In this document: one piece after another, positions 59,938 through 64,000 of the stretch | Layout: every line of letters begins with the position of its first letter | Position numbering within the stretch: position 1 is the first letter of the stretch | Origin: Gimesia chilikensis | GTDB lineage: Bacteria; Planctomycetota; Planctomycetia; Planctomycetales; Planctomycetaceae | DNA length: 64,000 nucleotides | Direction of reading: 5' to 3' | NCBI RefSeq assembly: GCF_008329715.1 | Contig: NZ_VTSR01000010.1 | Coordinates: forward strand, 1 to 64,000 | Program-made: the position numbers and the translations under genes | The notes under the pieces: generated by a model | Databases searched by the model: none | Seen by the model: only the letters and a program-made list of their open reading frames with translations | Told to the model about the DNA's origin: nothing

Positions 59938-60312
59938 TTATAGTGTTACGCCGGATGCCGCATTGATCGATTTCATCGACTGCGCATTCAACTGGCGTGA
60001 AAATGATGAGAACAATGTGTCTGAAAACGCATTTCCTTCCTGAGAAGCCAGGTCTTCAGAAATCTGCTGGTCCAGTTGAGACTGAAACATCTCTTCCGCC
60101 TGGCCACCGTGAAAATAAGCCGGCTTTCCCTGGGCAGAACGCAGCGCTTTGAACATCTGCTGATAGAAGGTACCCGCAACGAACTTCTGGAACGCTTCCT
60201 TCAGCTCCGGCGAACTCTGCCCGGGCTGCTGTAATTCCGACGGTGCCTGGCTGACAGGTGTCAGCAGGGTACTCTGTTGAATGTTGTTTTGAATTCCAGA
60301 CAGGGGGGCCAT
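59938..60312 (-). CDS. flgJ: rod-binding protein (FlgJ N-terminal domain only)
   Basis: This 124-residue protein matches the rod-binding domain of FlgJ: FQKFVAGTFYQQMFKALRSA, then GGQAEEMFQSQLDQQISEDL. The peptidoglycan hydrolase domain found at the C-terminus of E. coli FlgJ is missing, so wall opening must be done by a separate enzyme. It lies 44 bp after flgI and 138 bp before flgN. Single-domain forms of this length are common in alpha-proteobacteria and planctomycetes. Confidence 0.85.
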   Translation of the reverse strand: MAPLSGIQNNIQQSTLLTPVSQAPSELQQPGQSSPELKEAFQKFVAGTFYQQMFKALRSAQGKPAYFHGGQAEEMFQSQLDQQISEDLASQEGNAFSDTLFSSFSRQLNAQSMKSINAASGVTL

Positions 60313-60356
60313 GGCTGGTGATCCTTGTGAAAATGATTGAGTGAACGACAGGACTC

Positions 60357-61442
60357 TTAGTGCTCGTCATATTCCGCGTGCAGTTTTCCGGAACGATGCA
60401 ACTCGCGGATAATGCTGATCACATCTTCGGTAGGCACGCGTAACTGATTCAACGCCTCGACCAGCTCCTGCAGTCGTTGCGTATTCTGCTGACCTGGCTG
60501 TCCATTAACCGGCACAAAGCCTCCCGGCAGCCCCCCCTCGGCCGGATTACCAATGCCTACGGTCAGATTCTTATGTGAGATCACCACCGGGCTGATTTCG
60601 ACTTCGCCGGTGACGACAACGGTTTGTGATTTAGGATTGACCACCACCCGGGCCTGCTGGTGCGGACGATCGATGCCGACCTCCATCACAGCTGCAATAA
60701 ACTCGACCGGTGATTCGATATACTGACGGGGAATCCGAATGAAAACCCGACCCGGTCCCTGGGCAATCGCCAGTTGACGGTTCCCCGCTTCAAAACTGAA
60801 TTCCGCGTTGATGACACGGGCAACTTCACTGGCAGTGTGGAAGCCGGCATGACGCTTATCGACGAGCAGCGTAATCGAACGGGTCCGACGATCGATAAAT
60901 GACAGTTCGAAGTCCCGCTCCATCACCAGGCCGTTGATAATCTTCCCGGTTGCCAGAGAAAGTTCGTCTTCCAGAATCACAGCTCCGGAACAGAGACCGG
61001 CGAACACTTCGTTACCGATTTCCGGTGTCGCCACTGGTGCGACCAGCAGACGACCGCCCCGCAGACTTTTGGCTCCCAGCATGGAACTGACGAAACAGTC
61101 CAGCTTTTGCCCTTTCCGAATGCCACTGGCGGGAATCGTGGCTTCAATCATGACCAGTGCCACGTTATTCGCGGCTGCCAGATCCTTGAGATCGACCACC
61201 GGATTGTTCAAGTGCTTGAGTGCCGCTGCCAGGCTGCGGATCGTCGGCAGATTCTTGGGACCATCACCGGTCCCGTCGAGCCCGACCACCAGTCCCATGC
61301 CTGTGAGCTTAATCTCCCGCATGCCATACACGCTGCAGATATTCTCCACGCGCGTACGTGCCTGCAGTTCCTGTTGCGAACAGGTCAGCATTCCGAGGAA
61401 CAGCAGACAGACGATAACAGATTGGGAGAACCGGGCAGACAT
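60357..61442 (-). CDS. flgI: flagellar P-ring protein
   Basis: FlgI forms the P-ring in the peptidoglycan layer. The protein has 361 residues from ATG 61442, with a signal peptide (SQSVIVCLLFLGMLTCSQQ) cleaved near ELQA. Family motifs are REIKLTGMGLVVGLDGTGDG near the mature N-terminus and RVVVNPKSQTVVVTGEVEIS near residue 280. A TTG at 61478 would add 12 residues ahead of the signal peptide and is unlikely. It lies 38 bp after flgH. Its presence implies a P-ring, and hence a peptidoglycan layer, in this organism. Confidence 0.95.
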   Translation of the reverse strand: MSARFSQSVIVCLLFLGMLTCSQQELQARTRVENICSVYGMREIKLTGMGLVVGLDGTGDGPKNLPTIRSLAAALKHLNNPVVDLKDLAAANNVALVMIEATIPASGIRKGQKLDCFVSSMLGAKSLRGGRLLVAPVATPEIGNEVFAGLCSGAVILEDELSLATGKIINGLVMERDFELSFIDRRTRSITLLVDKRHAGFHTASEVARVINAEFSFEAGNRQLAIAQGPGRVFIRIPRQYIESPVEFIAAVMEVGIDRPHQQARVVVNPKSQTVVVTGEVEISPVVISHKNLTVGIGNPAEGGLPGGFVPVNGQPGQQNTQRLQELVEALNQLRVPTEDVISIIRELHRSGKLHAEYDEH

Positions 61443-61480
61443 GATGAATTTCCGTATTCGTTTAACAATAAGACTCAAAA

Positions 61481-62398
61481 TTAAAACGGGAAGAACCAGT
61501 CGTACAACACCACGCCCCAGGGACGCTTCGTACTCTGGTAAACTTTCCCGCGCTGGTGCTTGACGATATCCAGGTTGGCAATGTTTTCACTCAATGCCGT
61601 ATTGTCGCGATTGACATCCTTACTGCGAATCTCTCCCGTCAGCCGGTATTCCCAGACATCCCGATTACTGCGAATGCTCTTGCGGGCTTCCAGAATCAGG
61701 TTACCATTCGGGCGAATATCAACCACGGTCGCGGCGATGCGGTACTGAATCCCTTCGCGGTCCGCCACCTGACCAGTACTCTGCAGGCGTCCCTGCAGCT
61801 GCGTGTCAATCTTGGGACTGTTCAAGGCAGCGGGTGCCAGGTTTCCGGCGTTATCAATCCGCATGAACTCTTTGAGTTCTGCTTTCAGTGTTTCGGTACG
61901 GTTCCGGTTAAAACGGGAATCGATGGTCACGCTTGATTTTTCATCCACCATAATCGTGATGATGTCATGCACCTTGACTACGATCGGTTCAGGCGCGGGT
62001 ACGTAGATCAGCGAATAATCACGAAGCAGTGGCGGCTTGGGCGAAGGTGTGTACAGGTCTCCTTGCCCGAATGTATTCGCCAGGGACTCGGTCACTTCCA
62101 TCGCCTCGGATGAGTATTCAAACTGATTCATACGGGCGGCCAGACGCTCCGGCGGCGTGACGGGTTTGTCTGCCTTCTGTCGTAACGCTTCGAGGTTACT
62201 CAGTTCGGAAGTACCCTGGGTGGATCGTATTGCAGTGCTCTGATTGGCCTGCGCGGTGTTCTGCACAGCTGGACCCTGTGCCCGCACGACGCTCGAACAA
62301 AGCAATACGATACATCCCAGGGAAATCGCCTCCCGTAATACTGCCAGCTTTCTTCTTCGCTGGCAGGTTCGCACACTGATTCCTCTGAGTGACTTCAC
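61481..62398 (-). CDS. flgH: flagellar L-ring protein
   Basis: FlgH forms the outer-membrane L-ring. The protein has 305 residues, longer than the usual 230 because of an N-terminal part of about 120 residues. The C-terminal beta domain is typical (VKVHDIITIMVDEKSS, DREGIQYRIAATVVDIRPNG, EYRLTGEIRSKDVNRDNT). The signal peptide contains LLCSSVVRA-Q but no clear lipobox, whereas E. coli FlgH is a lipoprotein, so anchoring may differ. It overlaps the flgA stop by 4 nt and precedes flgI by 38 bp. Confidence 0.93.
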   Translation of the reverse strand: MKSLRGISVRTCQRRRKLAVLREAISLGCIVLLCSSVVRAQGPAVQNTAQANQSTAIRSTQGTSELSNLEALRQKADKPVTPPERLAARMNQFEYSSEAMEVTESLANTFGQGDLYTPSPKPPLLRDYSLIYVPAPEPIVVKVHDIITIMVDEKSSVTIDSRFNRNRTETLKAELKEFMRIDNAGNLAPAALNSPKIDTQLQGRLQSTGQVADREGIQYRIAATVVDIRPNGNLILEARKSIRSNRDVWEYRLTGEIRSKDVNRDNTALSENIANLDIVKHQRGKVYQSTKRPWGVVLYDWFFPF

Positions 62399-63534
62399 TT
62401 GGACCTCCCCCCTCTTTGAATTTCGTATACGGTCTGCACCTGACCGCCTCGCGAGGGACCAGCTGACTCGGTCGTACCGGAGATGAACTGGATTCCCGTC
62501 GACTGTGACATCTGGCTGGACGGACGGTAGTTCACTTCGGTCTGGTTGTAACCGGTCACCGTCGCCGTCAAACGATCGCGGCCTTCCAGAGCGATCAGTG
62601 TGATCTGATCTCCCATGGAACCATCACCGCGTGCCCGCATTTCGCGGCGGACAGAAATGCCGCCCCGTCGGGCATACACGGTTACGATCGCGCCATCGCG
62701 TACCAGGGGGACTTCGATCAGGTCTTCGGTCCGCATCGGCTGCGTCTGATAGACAGTGCGGGTCAGTTCGCGGCCAATTACCTGCCGCGGATCGCTGATC
62801 CCTTTCTGATCTTTTTCGGGTCGCATCCAGACCAGGTCGTCGGCGCGAACCACTGTACCCCGATTTAATGTGTATTTGGCTGCCAGAATTTCCGGCACTC
62901 GTTGGATCTGACAAATAACACGCACCTGTCGGACCATTCCCTGAGCATCTTTCAACTGCAGCAGAACAGGTTGCTCGGTCTGACGATTCAGATCCAGCTG
63001 TGAAAAGTAGAAGCCATCGGCCCGGGTTTCACGCACCACAGGCACGTCTGCCGGCTGCAATCGAACCGAGACCGTAAAATGGCTGGACTGGGGAGCAGTC
63101 CGGCTGATCCAGTTCTGGAGTGCCTGCTGGACTTTTTCTTCAGTCTGCTGCAACTCCTGCTGTGTCGCGACCTTCTTAACCTGGGGCTCTTCCCGCGGGC
63201 TTTCTGAACTGACACGGATCTGGCTGCGTCCTGTTAACTCAAGCTGACTCAAGTCAACGCCCAGTGCCTGCAGGCGACTGCGGATTTGTGAAACCGTGAT
63301 GACCTGGGTGCGTCCCTGCCCCGGAGCAGGTTGTAGAATCATCGCCTGCATACGGGCGGCTTCCGCCTCATCCGCGTTCAGCACGTCAGCCACATCGCCC
63401 AGACGTACCACGGACGAATTCACGACCGCGGTCGACTTCAGCCGCAGAATCTCAGCCCGCACGTCATACGTGTGGCTCAGACAGCAGGCTGTCAGCAACA
63501 GACTTAAAACGGATTTGGCCCAGATACGATTCAT
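62395..63534 (-). CDS. flgA: flagella basal body P-ring formation protein FlgA
   Basis: FlgA is a periplasmic chaperone needed for P-ring assembly. The protein has 379 residues from ATG 63534, with a signal peptide (MNRIWAKSVLSLLLTACCLS). The C-terminal SAF/ChapFlgA domain shows AAKYTLNRGTVVRADDLVWM, RQVIGRELTRTVYQTQPMR and VYARRGGISVRREMRARGDG. About 130 extra residues lie at the N-terminus compared with E. coli FlgA, with possible internal SAF-like strands. A TTG at 63546 could add four residues. It overlaps flgH by 4 nt. Confidence 0.92.
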   Translation of the reverse strand: MNRIWAKSVLSLLLTACCLSHTYDVRAEILRLKSTAVVNSSVVRLGDVADVLNADEAEAARMQAMILQPAPGQGRTQVITVSQIRSRLQALGVDLSQLELTGRSQIRVSSESPREEPQVKKVATQQELQQTEEKVQQALQNWISRTAPQSSHFTVSVRLQPADVPVVRETRADGFYFSQLDLNRQTEQPVLLQLKDAQGMVRQVRVICQIQRVPEILAAKYTLNRGTVVRADDLVWMRPEKDQKGISDPRQVIGRELTRTVYQTQPMRTEDLIEVPLVRDGAIVTVYARRGGISVRREMRARGDGSMGDQITLIALEGRDRLTATVTGYNQTEVNYRPSSQMSQSTGIQFISGTTESAGPSRGGQVQTVYEIQRGGRSK

Positions 63535-63577
63535 TACAGTTTTCAAATTTCTATGGTTAGTCGGTCAGAGAGTCAGC

Positions 63578-64000
63578 TTAGAAACGACGCAGATTTGTGA
63601 CGGTCTGCAGTGTCTGATCCGCTGCCTGTACTACCTGACTGTTCAACTCAAAGTTGCGCTGTGTTTTAATCAGTTCGACCAGTTCCCGTACGGGTTCCAC
63701 ATTCGACTGTTCCAGGAAACCCTGTCGTAACTGGCCGCGTCCTTCTGTCCCCGGGTTACCAATCTGTGCGTTACCGGAGCCGGTCGTTTCCGTATACAGG
63801 TTGTCTCCCTGACGCAGCAGCCCCTGATTATTGATGAAGCGGGCGATCTGAATGTTGCCGGCGATCTGAATCTGTGTAGATCCCTGCTGCTGATAACTCA
63901 CGACACCGTCTCCGGAAATCGTCACATTAATCGCATCCTGGGGAATCGAAATGTTCGGCTGCAGAAGATAACCCTTGTCCGCGGAGGCCATCACCAGGTT
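63578..64000 (-). CDS. flgG: flagellar distal rod protein, C-terminal part (runs off the window)
   Basis: The frame is open to the right edge, so only the C-terminal 140 residues are here. They match FlgG: GYLLQPNISIPQDAINVTIS, NIQIARFINNQGLLRQGDNL, TGSGNAQIG and the C-terminal rod helix GFLEQSNVEPVRELVELIKT. The stop is 32 bp before the flgA start. FlgG forms the distal flagellar rod; the N-terminal half lies beyond the window. Confidence 0.93.
   Translation of the reverse strand, partial: NLVMASADKGYLLQPNISIPQDAINVTISGDGVVSYQQQGSTQIQIAGNIQIARFINNQGLLRQGDNLYTETTGSGNAQIGNPGTEGRGQLRQGFLEQSNVEPVRELVELIKTQRNFELNSQVVQAADQTLQTVTNLRRF

Overview
The window looks like chromosomal DNA of a Planctomycetota bacterium, most like the Gimesia/Planctomyces group. 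That assignment is inferred from the gene repertoire, not from a marker gene. Pointers are a DUF1559 pseudopilin-like protein with an H-X9-DG motif next to a small carboxypeptidase-regulatory-like lipoprotein, Cys-rich and Lys-rich planctomycete-type hypothetical proteins, an HpnC squalene-pathway enzyme, a ribosomal protein S9 with a long acidic N-terminus, and a Gram-negative type flagellar operon including P- and L-ring genes. No rRNA, tRNA, CRISPR array, complete insertion sequence or prophage was found.

Layout. 0.2-7.7 kb (minus): glutamate synthase gltB-gltD with a LysR regulator upstream. 8.3-14.3 kb: housekeeping and hypothetical genes (a lipoprotein, a small acidic protein, a 53-residue Lys-rich protein starting at GTG, an ABM-domain protein, an M1 metallopeptidase, a D-glutamate-cyclase-like protein). 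14.9-26.1 kb (plus): a long run of respiratory genes: di-haem cytochrome c lipoprotein, coxB, coxA, heme A synthase, heme O synthase, coxC, coxD, an ABC-2 exporter pair, a SCO1-DUF420 fusion and a CPMC-motif membrane protein. Together these supply the electron donor, catalytic core, heme a cofactor and copper insertion for an A2-type aa3 oxidase. 26.1-33.1 kb: a Cys-rich exported protein, a Dabb protein, then (minus) metE followed by a cobalamin-type ABC importer.

33.1-40.8 kb is the accessory part. It has low coding density, orphan genes, one gene split by an in-frame amber codon, a pair of 185-bp palindromic repeats, a second short dispersed repeat, and a duplicated copy of the nrdB 3' end plus terminator flanking the DUF1559 cassette. 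40.8-44.8 kb (minus) holds nrdA-nrdB of class I ribonucleotide reductase; the radical Tyr of NrdB is replaced by Phe and one metal-ligand Asp by Glu, the class Ic pattern. A candidate NrdR box lies about 490 bp upstream. 45.6-54.9 kb: hpnC, der, an exported hypothetical protein, an amidohydrolase, a membrane MutS-like ATPase, mgtE, and rplM-rpsI with a clear terminator. 55.2-64.0 kb (minus): flagellar operon flgG(partial)-flgA-flgH-flgI-flgJ(rod-binding)-flgN-flgK-flgL, in which FlgL carries a large insertion of flagellin-IN-like repeats.

The points most worth following are the class Ic-like reductase, the repeat structures at 33.9-35.9 and 38.2-40.8 kb, the metE leader, the CoxC insertion, the SCO-DUF420 fusion and the expanded FlgL. 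I did not find a clearly new multi-gene system; most of the window is recognisable core metabolism.
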